Source: Pseudomonas fluvialis
Lineage (GTDB): Bacteria > Pseudomonadota > Gammaproteobacteria > Pseudomonadales > Pseudomonadaceae
Assembly: GCF_002234375.1 (NCBI RefSeq)
Contig: NZ_NMQV01000010.1
Coordinates: 1-64,000, forward strand
Length of the DNA: 64,000 nucleotides
Direction: 5' to 3'
Shown in pieces: positions 56,355 through 64,000 of the stretch. A model generated the notes under the pieces. The model did not search any database. It saw only the letters and a list, made by a program, of their open reading frames with translations, and was not told the DNA's origin. Made by a program: the position numbers and the translations under genes. The first letter of the stretch is position 1; every line of letters begins with the position of its first letter.

Positions 56355-56581
56355 AGTTCCACTGTTAGCGCCTTGATCCCCACGCCTTCACAAAATCGCC
56401 CCACCGCCGTCAGCGAGCGCCAGAGTCTCACCGGCTCGCGTCGCGAGCGCACCGGCAGCCATTTCACCCCGAGGCGCAGCTCCAGGCGCCAAGCCTCGCC
56501 TTCGCGCAGCGCGCGAAATTCCCGCGCAGCCCCGGTCTCGACCAGCGCCTGCAATGTCTCCTGCTCGATGGCTCTTTTCAT
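56351..56581 (-). CDS. Small protein, possibly ParC-type partition-associated
   Basis: 76 aa, very Arg/Glu/Leu-rich (MKRAIEQETLQALVETGAAREF; ends GIKALTVEL). AGGGGG sits just before the ATG. It reminds me of short 'ParC family partition-associated' proteins carried on pseudomonad plasmids and islands, but I cannot confirm this without a search. It overlaps the convergent RT stop by four bases. Confidence 0.5.
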   Translation of the reverse strand: MKRAIEQETLQALVETGAAREFRALREGEAWRLELRLGVKWLPVRSRREPVRLWRSLTAVGRFCEGVGIKALTVEL

Positions 56582-56732
56582 GGCCCCCTACCCTCGCGTC
56601 AAACCAGTCCCCAGGGTTCCGGTATAGCGCAGGGCCTCGGGCCGGATACCGCCATCGGTCGAGCGGTCACCGGCATGGGGTCAGGTGAGGGGGCGTATTA
56701 AACAGAACGTCCTATTACGCGCAGTGGCGCTG
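56582..56732. other. Intergenic stretch with no recognised feature
   Basis: About 150 GC-rich bases between the ParC-like gene and the next minus-strand gene. I see no gene, clear terminator or promoter. Confidence 0.5.
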
Positions 56733-58034
56733 CTAATGCAGCGCACTGAACTCCGGCACAGGATCCACAAAGCGGCCTCGCTCCGGGAATTTGACCGTGA
56801 AATTGTCGCGAATCAGCTTCAGCTCATGATCAGACGCCACGGACTCTTCCCAGCCCGGCAGATAGCTGAGGCCCATGACTAGGGCGCGGTGCTTGAGGCG
56901 CTTGTACAGCGGGCGCTTGCCCAAGTAGGCGGCCAATAGCAGGGCTTCACGCAGAATGTCTTTCTGGGTTTGGCCTGAGCGGTAGAGGGCCAGGTCGGCA
57001 GCCTTTTCGAAATGCAGGAGCGCCGTTTCTAATTGCCCCGCCAGCACATGCCAGCGGCCCTCCAGCCATTCCAGATAGTAGGTACTGATGCCGTCCGGGT
57101 CGTGGTGGCCCAGGAGCAGGCGGAATTGATCCAGGGCGAAGCGTGTGCGGGCCTGGTCGCCGAGGGACTTTTCCGTGGTGCGCTTCAACTGCTCAAACAG
57201 CAACAGGCCGCTTTCGACCAGTTCACGCTTATGTTCTGCGGCCTGAATATTCAGCGTGGAAAGCATCACGCCGATATCGATGATGGGGAGGTCGCTCAAC
57301 ACCTGCTGGAGTATGCAGTGGCGTAAGCGGACATAACTCAAGGCTGCGCTTTCGAAGACGACTAGGGCACGTGCGACGATTAGCCATTCGGTGAAGGCGC
57401 GCAGCAGCAGGGGGCGAGCCATGAACTGCGCCTGCAATTTCTGATGAAGCAATGCGATGCTCTGAAGATCCGGCAGCTGTTCGCCTTGTCGCCAACGGCG
57501 GATCGCTTCGCGTCCGTTCTTGTTCTCGCCGGAAGCATCAGGATATAGGTACTGGCCCAGATGGTTGGGCGCTATTTCCAGCTCGCGTTCCAGCCAGGCC
57601 AGGGTAACTTCTACAGGGTGGTGCTGCTCATCTAATAGCTGCGGCAAGGATGGACTGGGGATTGCCTTGTGCATTTGCAGGAGAAAGGAGCCGAGATAAG
57701 GCGCCAAGAAATGCTCTGCCAATACAGGTAGCGCTTGCTCACGAGTTAAGGCGTCCAAGGCTATGGTCTTGATCAGTTGCATGTAGTTTTCTTGCAGGGC
57801 CTCGACCGCCGAGGCAACAAATCGAGCAAATTGCGCATTACTTCTGCTGCTCAACGGCGCTTCGAGCAGTTCATCGCGCAGTTGTGTCAGTAGTTGCCAA
57901 TCAAAATCCCCTTCCCGAGCCAGCTTATCCACATGGCGGTTGCTGGATTTGGTATCAAGTGCCTTCGCCAAAAGGCGGTAGCACTCTCCGAGTCGTGGGT
58001 AGGGTGGTCGTAAGGTGTAATGTTCTTTGGGCAT
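56733..58034 (-). CDS. Hypothetical 433-aa helical protein
   Basis: Family not recognised. The protein is almost wholly alpha-helical, Leu- and Glu-rich, and reads like TPR- or HEAT-type repeats, e.g. YYLEWLEGRWHVLAGQLETALLHFEKAADLALY (about 325-357). No catalytic motif is visible. It is an intact, high-GC gene in a minus-strand run with the 61-aa and 300-aa genes, divergent from tnsA. A perfect DnaA-box 9-mer inside it (57925-57933) is isolated and probably chance. Confidence 0.55.
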   Translation of the reverse strand: MPKEHYTLRPPYPRLGECYRLLAKALDTKSSNRHVDKLAREGDFDWQLLTQLRDELLEAPLSSRSNAQFARFVASAVEALQENYMQLIKTIALDALTREQALPVLAEHFLAPYLGSFLLQMHKAIPSPSLPQLLDEQHHPVEVTLAWLERELEIAPNHLGQYLYPDASGENKNGREAIRRWRQGEQLPDLQSIALLHQKLQAQFMARPLLLRAFTEWLIVARALVVFESAALSYVRLRHCILQQVLSDLPIIDIGVMLSTLNIQAAEHKRELVESGLLLFEQLKRTTEKSLGDQARTRFALDQFRLLLGHHDPDGISTYYLEWLEGRWHVLAGQLETALLHFEKAADLALYRSGQTQKDILREALLLAAYLGKRPLYKRLKHRALVMGLSYLPGWEESVASDHELKLIRDNFTVKFPERGRFVDPVPEFSALH

Positions 58035-58100
58035 AGCGGCGGCACGCTCTTCGTCCGTGTTGACTACCCGCTGCCAGCAGCGGGCAGTGTGTCCTGGTGG

Positions 58101-58286
58101 TTAGGTTTTGGGCCCTTGTCCCCGGTTGCCACCTGATTTATGCCCTGGCACTTTGCTTGGCCAGTTACCTCCAGGGAAAGCATTACTGGGTGCCGGTCGA
58201 GAATTATTTTGTCCTCCATTGCTGGAGGGCTTTCCGCTAATACTTTTGGCCATCTGTGCGGTGAGTTTGGGCGTCTGACGAGTCAT
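58101..58286 (-). CDS. 61-aa Gly/Pro/Asn-rich low-complexity protein
   Basis: MTRQTPKLTAQMAKSISGKP at the start, then mostly Gly, Pro, Asn, Ser and Lys: probably disordered. AGGAG lies about eight bases before the ATG, supporting translation. No function can be given. Confidence 0.5.
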   Translation of the reverse strand: MTRQTPKLTAQMAKSISGKPSSNGGQNNSRPAPSNAFPGGNWPSKVPGHKSGGNRGQGPKT

Positions 58287-58368
58287 GTTGCATCTCCTGG
58301 GTAAGTAGCAAAATAGCTACATGGCCAAAGGTACGGAGACGCTGGGCAGAAGGCCCGCGCGCAAATGG

Positions 58369-59268
58369 TCAATTTTTCTCTATTGGATCGAGGCTGCCGG
58401 ATAATTTTCGGCCATCACGCAGCGAGACCCCTTCCCAAGCGCTGTCATCCTCTCCCTGAACATCCTTTTCGAGGGCGCGCCGCCTATTTCGATAGGGGAT
58501 TAATTCCGATGAATCCGCGCTAGGCGTTGCCAGATACAACCAACTTTCAAACGCACCGATCTGCTCAGCCCGTGCGACCAGTTCTAGGGCCAGAGTTGAG
58601 TCAGAAGGCAGTAGTAGCCAAATGCGCTGGAAGTAGCGCTTCACTGACATGGCTAGCGTGAGCAGCTCTTCGGCGGCTGCCCCCTCTTTCAAGGATGTGT
58701 CGCCCAGGCGCGGAATGACTGCGATGGGCTGGCCTGGGTTATCGATCAGAATAAATTGTCGTAGCGTTCGGAAGTGCTTCACCAGCACCATTTCGCCTTC
58801 AGCGCTGCCAAAAAAACGGGGCCCCGCCTGTTGAGCAAGTTTGATACAAAGGCGCTGATGTTCGGCCACACGCTGACGGGCGCGGGAGCGAGCCGTGATT
58901 TGCGCATGCCCAGACTCTGCGGCCATCGAGTCTAAGGTTTCACGGAGTACTTTCAGGGTTACCTGGTTGTCCAGGATCGCCTTGAGGCTGGCCTGAGCTG
59001 CCTGTGCGTTCAGCTTGTACAGGCGCTCCAGCAACTCGGCGTGGGCGTAGCCGCATTTGACCTGCTCCACTGAGAGAGAGCCGTCAGTCATGCGCTCAAG
59101 AAATGCCCCGGCATTGAGCATGCGCTTGATCACCTTTTCATCGTAACCAGTGTCTTCGGCTTCGCGGCGAATGAGCTGGTAGATGCTCTCGACACCCTGG
59201 TGACAGTCGACCTTGGGCCGAAGGTTTTGATAGAGGCCAAACCAGTGCGTCTGTGGCTTACGGGGCAT
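58369..59268 (-). CDS. Hypothetical protein divergent from tnsA (~299 aa)
   Basis: Start at MPRKPQTHWFGLYQNL (59268) because AGGAGAG is seven bases upstream; the frame extends to 59289 without support. The N-terminal half is helical (KVIKRMLNAGAFLERMTDGSLSVEQVKCGYAHAELLERL), the middle has short strands (FILIDNPGQPIAVIPRLGD), and the end is charged. I do not recognise a family. It faces tnsA across a 19-bp inverted repeat, so it could be a regulator of the transposition operon or simply share its control region. Confidence 0.5.
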   Translation of the reverse strand: MPRKPQTHWFGLYQNLRPKVDCHQGVESIYQLIRREAEDTGYDEKVIKRMLNAGAFLERMTDGSLSVEQVKCGYAHAELLERLYKLNAQAAQASLKAILDNQVTLKVLRETLDSMAAESGHAQITARSRARQRVAEHQRLCIKLAQQAGPRFFGSAEGEMVLVKHFRTLRQFILIDNPGQPIAVIPRLGDTSLKEGAAAEELLTLAMSVKRYFQRIWLLLPSDSTLALELVARAEQIGAFESWLYLATPSADSSELIPYRNRRRALEKDVQGEDDSAWEGVSLRDGRKLSGSLDPIEKN

Positions 59269-59308
59269 GGCGTGCTCTCCTGATGGCACCTGAAAGTCAT
59301 ACTATTCT

Positions 59309-59398
59309 ATTTGATACGCTTCACCAAAAAAAGCTTGACCTGATCGGTGAGTCTGGCTATACCTAGTGTAATGAATTTATTGGTGAAGCGTACCAAAT
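59309..59398. repeat. Near-perfect 19-bp inverted repeat at the tnsA start
   Basis: ATTTGATACGCTTCACCAA (59309-59327) and TTGGTGAAGCGTACCAAAT (59380-59398) match as an inverted repeat at 18 of 19 positions, 52 bases apart. The right arm overlaps the tnsA start codon (59397-59399). This could be a repressor operator pair for the divergent promoters or two transposase-binding sites at an element end. Confidence 0.75.
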
Positions 59399-60101
59399 GA
59401 AGAGAGATGCTCAAAGCCATAGCACGACCCGAGACGTATCTCGTCGCAGCAACCGTGGCCGCAAGGCGTATGTGATGAAGTCGGTGAAAAGCGGCTTGGA
59501 AATCCGCTTGGAATCGCGTGACGAGATGGTGTTGGCCAAGGTACTCGACTTGGATCCGAGGAGCAGTGAACTGCGGGCTCAGGCTATGACATTTGATCTA
59601 GTTCGGGGTGAGGTACTGACAGCCCTACCCGCTAACAAGCCCAAATATAGTCAGTACTACACACCGGATTTCACGGATGTGATTGATGGCATTACGTATG
59701 TCTTTGAGGTGAAGCCGAAGCGCTACTGCACGCAGCACAAAGAACTCTTTGCACTTGTTGGTGAATTTTGTCAGCGACGCGGTATGAAATTCAGAGTGCT
59801 TTGCAAAGAGGATTTAACTGAAACGTTTTTGGTAAATGTGAACGTATTGCACCATTTCGCCCGGCAATGCGCTCAGCAACTGCCAGGCTGGGCACAGCAA
59901 GTCAGCCAACTTAACAATAAGACGGGGTATGTCAGAGACGTGCTCTGCGGATTGGAACCGAATAACTATTTTTTGCTGGCAGGGCTGCTGAGCGGCGTTT
60001 TGAAGATGGATCTAAATAAAGTACTGATTCAATCAATGGATTTCGACGTGTACCCAGGGAATGGAAATCTGGAAATGCTGGAGGTTCATAGCGATGAATA
60101 A
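59397..60101 (+). CDS. tnsA: TnsA-like transposon endonuclease
   Basis: Cuts the 5' strands at Tn7-like element ends. 234 aa: an N-terminal basic region, the conserved Glu region (RKAYVMKSVKSGLEIRLESRDE, about residues 22-43), then the nuclease core YYTPDFTDVIDGITYVFEVKPKRY (about 86-109) with PD...E-V-K residues. A TnsA-C-like helix-turn-helix region follows. The start overlaps the inverted repeat and lacks a clear ribosome site, so leaderless translation or a slightly later start is possible. Confidence 0.85.
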   Translation: MKRDAQSHSTTRDVSRRSNRGRKAYVMKSVKSGLEIRLESRDEMVLAKVLDLDPRSSELRAQAMTFDLVRGEVLTALPANKPKYSQYYTPDFTDVIDGITYVFEVKPKRYCTQHKELFALVGEFCQRRGMKFRVLCKEDLTETFLVNVNVLHHFARQCAQQLPGWAQQVSQLNNKTGYVRDVLCGLEPNNYFLLAGLLSGVLKMDLNKVLIQSMDFDVYPGNGNLEMLEVHSDE

Positions 60102-62022
60102 TCCAATCCGAGAAAACGGGGTTGTGAATATTTCCGGACAGCCCTTCGTTATCAAGTCAATGCAAGTTGACTTGAAAGATATTGTCCTGCGCGGCAAGGG
60201 TGGTATTGAGCGGGTTATGGACTTTCAGCAGTTCTATAACGAACTGGCAACTGGAGTGATCAAGATCCCAGGGTATGCGACTGAGCGTCAAGGTAAGACT
60301 TGGGAGCCTTCAGAATATGCGGAAGCTATTTTTCGCAGAGACATCATAAAGTTAGTTGACAGCGAAGAATATCTGCGAGCTTCGCAGGAAGAAAAGAATG
60401 AGTTAAGGGTTAAAGTTGGCATTGAGCACGAGAAAAAGGTGCCGTGTCCAAAAACCATCAGGCAGTATCAGAAAAAATATTCGAAAGGAGGTTTTGAAGC
60501 CCTGATTCCGAACTACCGCGCGCGTGGCGGTAAAGGTTGGATGGTAAAAGCGGCAGCTAAAGAGCTCGTCCGAGCAGCTATCCTGGATACCTATGCCAAG
60601 GATGACAAGCTGAACCTAGCAGCTACAGCGCGGATTGTGAATGACCGCCTGAAAGGCTCAGATTGCCTGGTTGAGGGTAACCAGACGATCAGCGTGAAAC
60701 TGGTGTCCCGCGTGCTTCAAGAAATGCCTCGGGATATCGTCTTGGATGGGCGAATTGATCCCAGGACTTATCGCCTATTGTCACGGCAAGCGGTTAATGA
60801 GTTTTACGTAGAGCATGCTTTTGAATTGGTGCAAATCGACGCCAAGACGATTGATATGTATGTTGTGGATGAATTTGGTCGAAAATTTTCAAAATTGACC
60901 TTGTACTCAATGGTTTGTAGCCGTACAGGCTATCCCGTGGGCATTTATGTGACAGCCGGGACACCCAGTGAATACTCATTGCTCAAGCTATTTGAGTTTT
61001 TCTTTTCCCCGAAAGACGAGAAATTCAAAGAGCGCTTTGAATTGAAATCAGATTGGCCTGCGCCGTGTGGGCTGAATAAGGCTCTATTGGATAATGCGTC
61101 TGAGAATGCGGCGGGTGTGTCATTAGAGCTCGTCCGAGATCTTGGGATTGATATCCATTATGCCCGCGCTTATCGCGGGGACGATAAGCCCCACGTAGAG
61201 TCACTTTTTAATACCTTGGATAAGATGGTATTTAATCTGATGCCAGGCTCTAAGAAAAGCGCTGAGAAAGAAATCAAGAATCGACATGAGCGAGCGGAAC
61301 ACGAGGCTTGCTACACCGTCGAGCAAGTGTACAAAGATGTTGTTCAGTTCATAGCGGACTACTACGTAAATCAGCCTGTCGTGAAGCTCGGATTTCGCCA
61401 TGGAAAAAACATGACAATTAAACAGGCGATGGATGAAGAACTCAAAAGATTCATGCCACCACCACCACCATCTCTTGAGCAGGTTCAGCGTTTGATTTTG
61501 CATAAGAATAAGACGACTCGTACTGTGCAACACTACGGGATCGATTTCGAGGGCTTTCAGTACAACAGCTATGCCTTTCGGGACGTGACGCGGGATTATC
61601 TTCAGAAGCCTGTGACGATTCTGTTTAACCCTGCCGAATGTGCGGCGATTTATGCCGTTGATCCCCGTAGCGGTGAATTGATCAAGCTCGATTGCAAGAT
61701 GCGCGACGTTCCAAATGTCTCGTTCGAGGTCATCAAAGAGATTCGTAAGCAGTATGAGCGTGACCCGCAGACCATGACTGGTCATGACTACCACCGTGTC
61801 TACGCAAGCTTGCTGATCAAATGGACGACAGACAGCACCCGGCGTCGCTCAAAGATTTCCGACCATAACCGTGCAGGTCAGAAAAAAGCCCGTGAGGGTT
61901 ATCACCGTGACGTGCAAACCCAGCTTGACCAGCAGGCGGTTTCTCCGGTCGCACGCAGTGTCATGCCGGTCGAGCCGGATGATGACTTTGTACCGGCCCC
62001 TGCCGAGGTCATCAAGCCATGA
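60094..62022 (+). CDS. tnsB: TnsB-like DDE transposase
   Basis: Catalyses 3'-end cleavage and strand transfer. 642 aa. I take ATG 60094 (MNNPIRENGVV), with GGAGG about nine bases upstream and an eight-base overlap with tnsA. Tn7/Mu-type rve core: first Asp in FELVQIDAKTIDMYVV, second in KALLDNASENAAG, and Glu in DKPHVESLFNTLDK. Helix-turn-helix regions precede it and a Mu-like beta-barrel follows. GC is lower than in the core genome, a sign of transfer. Confidence 0.92.
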   Translation: MNNPIRENGVVNISGQPFVIKSMQVDLKDIVLRGKGGIERVMDFQQFYNELATGVIKIPGYATERQGKTWEPSEYAEAIFRRDIIKLVDSEEYLRASQEEKNELRVKVGIEHEKKVPCPKTIRQYQKKYSKGGFEALIPNYRARGGKGWMVKAAAKELVRAAILDTYAKDDKLNLAATARIVNDRLKGSDCLVEGNQTISVKLVSRVLQEMPRDIVLDGRIDPRTYRLLSRQAVNEFYVEHAFELVQIDAKTIDMYVVDEFGRKFSKLTLYSMVCSRTGYPVGIYVTAGTPSEYSLLKLFEFFFSPKDEKFKERFELKSDWPAPCGLNKALLDNASENAAGVSLELVRDLGIDIHYARAYRGDDKPHVESLFNTLDKMVFNLMPGSKKSAEKEIKNRHERAEHEACYTVEQVYKDVVQFIADYYVNQPVVKLGFRHGKNMTIKQAMDEELKRFMPPPPPSLEQVQRLILHKNKTTRTVQHYGIDFEGFQYNSYAFRDVTRDYLQKPVTILFNPAECAAIYAVDPRSGELIKLDCKMRDVPNVSFEVIKEIRKQYERDPQTMTGHDYHRVYASLLIKWTTDSTRRRSKISDHNRAGQKKAREGYHRDVQTQLDQQAVSPVARSVMPVEPDDDFVPAPAEVIKP

Positions 62023-62924
62023 GTTGTATTTACGATCAGCTCGTTCAGCATGAGCGCTTTTCATCCGCCCTTGCTGTGATTTTGGCGGCTGTAGAGCGTG
62101 CGCGTAATAAGGATTACCAAATTCAGCCAGTCGTTGGGCCCACGAGGGTGGGGAAGACGAGGGTGTTGGCCCGTGCGATCCAAGAGATCTTGCGCACCTC
62201 CCCTGTCGGATCGCAGAGCGTGATCTCGGTGGTGAGTCCCAAACATCTGACGGCACGAGCCCTGCCAGATGCTTGCCTGAGCAGCATTGGCATGAGCACT
62301 GGGGGCTTTAAGAACCATGTCGCGGCGACGGAAGCTTTTATCAAAGCAGCCAATAAGCGGAAAACGGAACTCATCATCTTTGATGAGTGCCAGCACATGC
62401 TGGAGCGCGGCAGTAGCACCACGGTGCGGGCGGCGGCTGACTTTTTTAAGCTTTTCGATGGAAAACTGGAAGCCAGTATCGTTCTCGCCGGTCTGCCATC
62501 GCTTAATCAACTGTTCCAGGAAAATGAGCAACTGGCGGATCGTGTCAGGCGGCCATTCCAATTTTATCCGTATGACTGGCAGGGCCCGGACTACACACAT
62601 TTTCGGGCAGCGTTGGCGACAGCGCTGCAATACCTGGCGAACAACGGTTGGCGCACGTTCGATCTCAAGGATGCCGAGTTTGCCAAGCGCATGTATATCG
62701 CGTGTGCGGGGCGTTTTGGCCTGATCGTCAAGCTCTTTCGTGAGGTCGAAGTCTGTTCAACGAATGGGGAGGCGCTGTACCCCGAGTTTGCTAAAGCCTA
62801 TGAGGCGGCAGTCATCGGGCGTCTGATCGACTTCAATCCGTTTGACCGTAGGATCACGGTTCAGACCGAGCATATGGCGTTGGTGTACACCAAGGTCATG
62901 TCCGAAGCTGGCGTGAAGGTTTGA
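62019..62924 (+). CDS. tnsC: TnsC-like AAA+ transposition regulator
   Basis: 301 aa. Walker A VGPTRVGKTRVLARAI (about residues 39-54) and Walker B ELIIFDECQHML (about 117-128), a TniB/TnsC AAA+ ATPase that links the target-selection protein to the transposase. It overlaps tnsB by four bases (ATGA). Confidence 0.9.
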   Translation: MSCIYDQLVQHERFSSALAVILAAVERARNKDYQIQPVVGPTRVGKTRVLARAIQEILRTSPVGSQSVISVVSPKHLTARALPDACLSSIGMSTGGFKNHVAATEAFIKAANKRKTELIIFDECQHMLERGSSTTVRAAADFFKLFDGKLEASIVLAGLPSLNQLFQENEQLADRVRRPFQFYPYDWQGPDYTHFRAALATALQYLANNGWRTFDLKDAEFAKRMYIACAGRFGLIVKLFREVEVCSTNGEALYPEFAKAYEAAVIGRLIDFNPFDRRITVQTEHMALVYTKVMSEAGVKV

Positions 62925-62933
62925 GGGTTCATC

Positions 62934-64000
62934 ATGCTGGCATTCCCCCTGACCCCCTTCGCTGATGAAAGCGTAAATGGCTATCTCCTGCGGTTGGCTG
63001 AGGAGAACTTCATGGACTCCTCTGCCGCCCTGCTCCGAGAGGCGGGAGTTCGACTCAAAGCCCGTTACAGTGAGGCTGAGCTCAATGCCGTCAGTGAGAC
63101 GCATGGCTTGGATTGTGCGGGGATCCAACAGCTTGCCGGTTTCTCACAAGTCGCGGGCTCGCTCAGCCAAGGGCGATTTCTCCGCACCGCAGCAGTTCCG
63201 GTCTGTGTCGAGTGTTTGCGCGCGTCCGCCTACATCCGTCAGGCCTGGCATCATCAGTTGTTCACTGCATGCCCGGAGCACCAGCGCTCACTGTTGGAAG
63301 CCTGCCCCGAGTGTTCGGCACCGCTAGACCTCAAGCGCCACTCGATTACAACCTGCCGGTGTGGGTACGACCTGACCACTGCGGATGTCGCGCCAGCAGA
63401 TCCCGCGAGCCTTTGGGTGGCCAGCCTCTTGTGGCCTGCCAGTGGCATTTCGCTGCCGGGAATGGAGGCGCTGCCCCAAGACGTTGATGCCTTTTTATTG
63501 TTTCTGGCGAATCTGACGTTGGCGGAACCGCATCGGAAAAATGCGCCCATCGATACGGACAAAGCCTTGGCGGTGTGCCAAGCCAGTCATCAAATCGGCA
63601 ACAATTTGCTGCCTCGCTTCAGGGACTTCGTCGAAGCCAAGATTGAAGCGGCCAATCAAATGGCGTCCAGCCGATTCATGCTCAACCTGGGCTCCTGGTA
63701 CCGCGAGCTGAACACAGAATTTGCGGGTGAGGTGTATGCCCCCCTCCGCGAGATGGCCCACCGGCTGATTCTTGAGCGGGCCAATGCTCCGATCAATCGC
63801 AAGATGAAACAGCTCGGCGCCGAGCTGCTTGGGTTGAAAGCGACTCTCACGGCTGCCGAGGCCGCGCGTACCTTGAAGAGCTCCGCAGATCGCATTGTGG
63901 CTCTGGTGAAGTCGGGGGCGTTGGGTGGAACCATCTTGCAGGGCGCGACCAGTGAATTTTGCTTGGTTAAGCGCACAGAGGTTGAGGCACACCAGCAAGC
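62934..64000 (+). CDS. TniQ/TnsD-like target-selection protein (3' truncated)
   Basis: The frame opens at ATG 62934 (MLAFPLTPFADESVNGYLL), ten bases after tnsC, and runs without a stop to the window end, giving about 355 residues. It has the TniQ start (LTPFADESVNGYLLRLAEEN) and paired zinc-binding cysteines (VCVECLRAS, then CPEHQRSLLEACPECSAPL and CRCGYDL). Such proteins recognise a fixed attachment site and recruit TnsC. Its target is not known; its length and the C-terminal region lie outside the view. Confidence 0.85.
   Translation, partial: MLAFPLTPFADESVNGYLLRLAEENFMDSSAALLREAGVRLKARYSEAELNAVSETHGLDCAGIQQLAGFSQVAGSLSQGRFLRTAAVPVCVECLRASAYIRQAWHHQLFTACPEHQRSLLEACPECSAPLDLKRHSITTCRCGYDLTTADVAPADPASLWVASLLWPASGISLPGMEALPQDVDAFLLFLANLTLAEPHRKNAPIDTDKALAVCQASHQIGNNLLPRFRDFVEAKIEAANQMASSRFMLNLGSWYRELNTEFAGEVYAPLREMAHRLILERANAPINRKMKQLGAELLGLKATLTAAEAARTLKSSADRIVALVKSGALGGTILQGATSEFCLVKRTEVEAHQQ

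Noticed and set aside
57925..57933. DnaA box in the 433-aa gene as an origin signal
   Set aside because: A single isolated copy far from other boxes, within what chance allows.
58369..59268. TnsE or a second TniQ
   Set aside because: No recognisable TnsE or TniQ motif (no zinc cysteines); orientation is opposite to the tns operon.

Overview
The window is a chromosomal origin region of a Pseudomonas-type gammaproteobacterium. This rests on the block yidC-yidD-rnpA-rpmH / dnaA-dnaN-recF-gyrB next to mnmE-mnmG-rsmG-parAB and the atp operon, on DnaA, MnmG and GyrB sequences very close to those I know from Pseudomonas, on a perfect pseudomonad parS site in recF, and on the high GC content of the core.

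Region 1 (1-16.3 kb) holds housekeeping and envelope genes: the end of an Aer-like chemoreceptor, an AmpG/FptX-like transporter, dprA, a LysM protein, def-fmt-rsmB-trkA, a PilZ protein, an LpxL-type acyltransferase, a cNMP/CBS/DUF294 protein with a DnaQ-like exonuclease, a BCCT transporter and glmU. In P. aeruginosa the lpxL-PilZ-trkA-rsmB-fmt-def-LysM-dprA block lies on the gyrB side of the origin. Here it lies on the glmU side with the same orientation relative to the origin, as expected from a symmetric inversion around oriC.

Region 2 (16.4-38.9 kb) carries the ATP synthase operon, parAB, rsmG, mnmG, mnmE, yidC, yidD, rnpA and rpmH on the minus strand, and dnaA, dnaN, recF and gyrB on the plus strand. 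oriC lies between rpmH and dnaA. A second region upstream of mnmG repeats its arrangement closely: the same 11-mer, then DnaA boxes at offsets that match exactly or within one base.

Region 3 (38.9-56.6 kb) is an accessory defence island that starts right after gyrB. Direct repeats next to the gyrB stop codon look like a transposon end. Next comes a minus-strand operon: a small membrane/coiled-coil protein, an acidic protein of unknown function, an SNF2 helicase, a large adenine methyltransferase, a type III Res-like helicase-nuclease and a NERD protein with kinase-like domains lacking catalytic residues. A WYL regulator is divergent from it. I could not match this set to a named system. It resembles parts of type III R-M, DISARM and BREX type 2 without the diagnostic genes of the latter two. 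After it comes a probable retron: structured non-coding region, an 84-aa protein and a retron-type reverse transcriptase.

Region 4 (56.6-64 kb) has several unrecognised genes and then a Tn7-like transposition operon, tnsA-tnsB-tnsC-tniQ, running off the window end. Its start is marked by a near-perfect 19-bp inverted repeat overlapping the tnsA start codon. Most likely regions 3 and 4 are one or more mobile elements that brought defence cargo next to gyrB. The far boundary is not in view.
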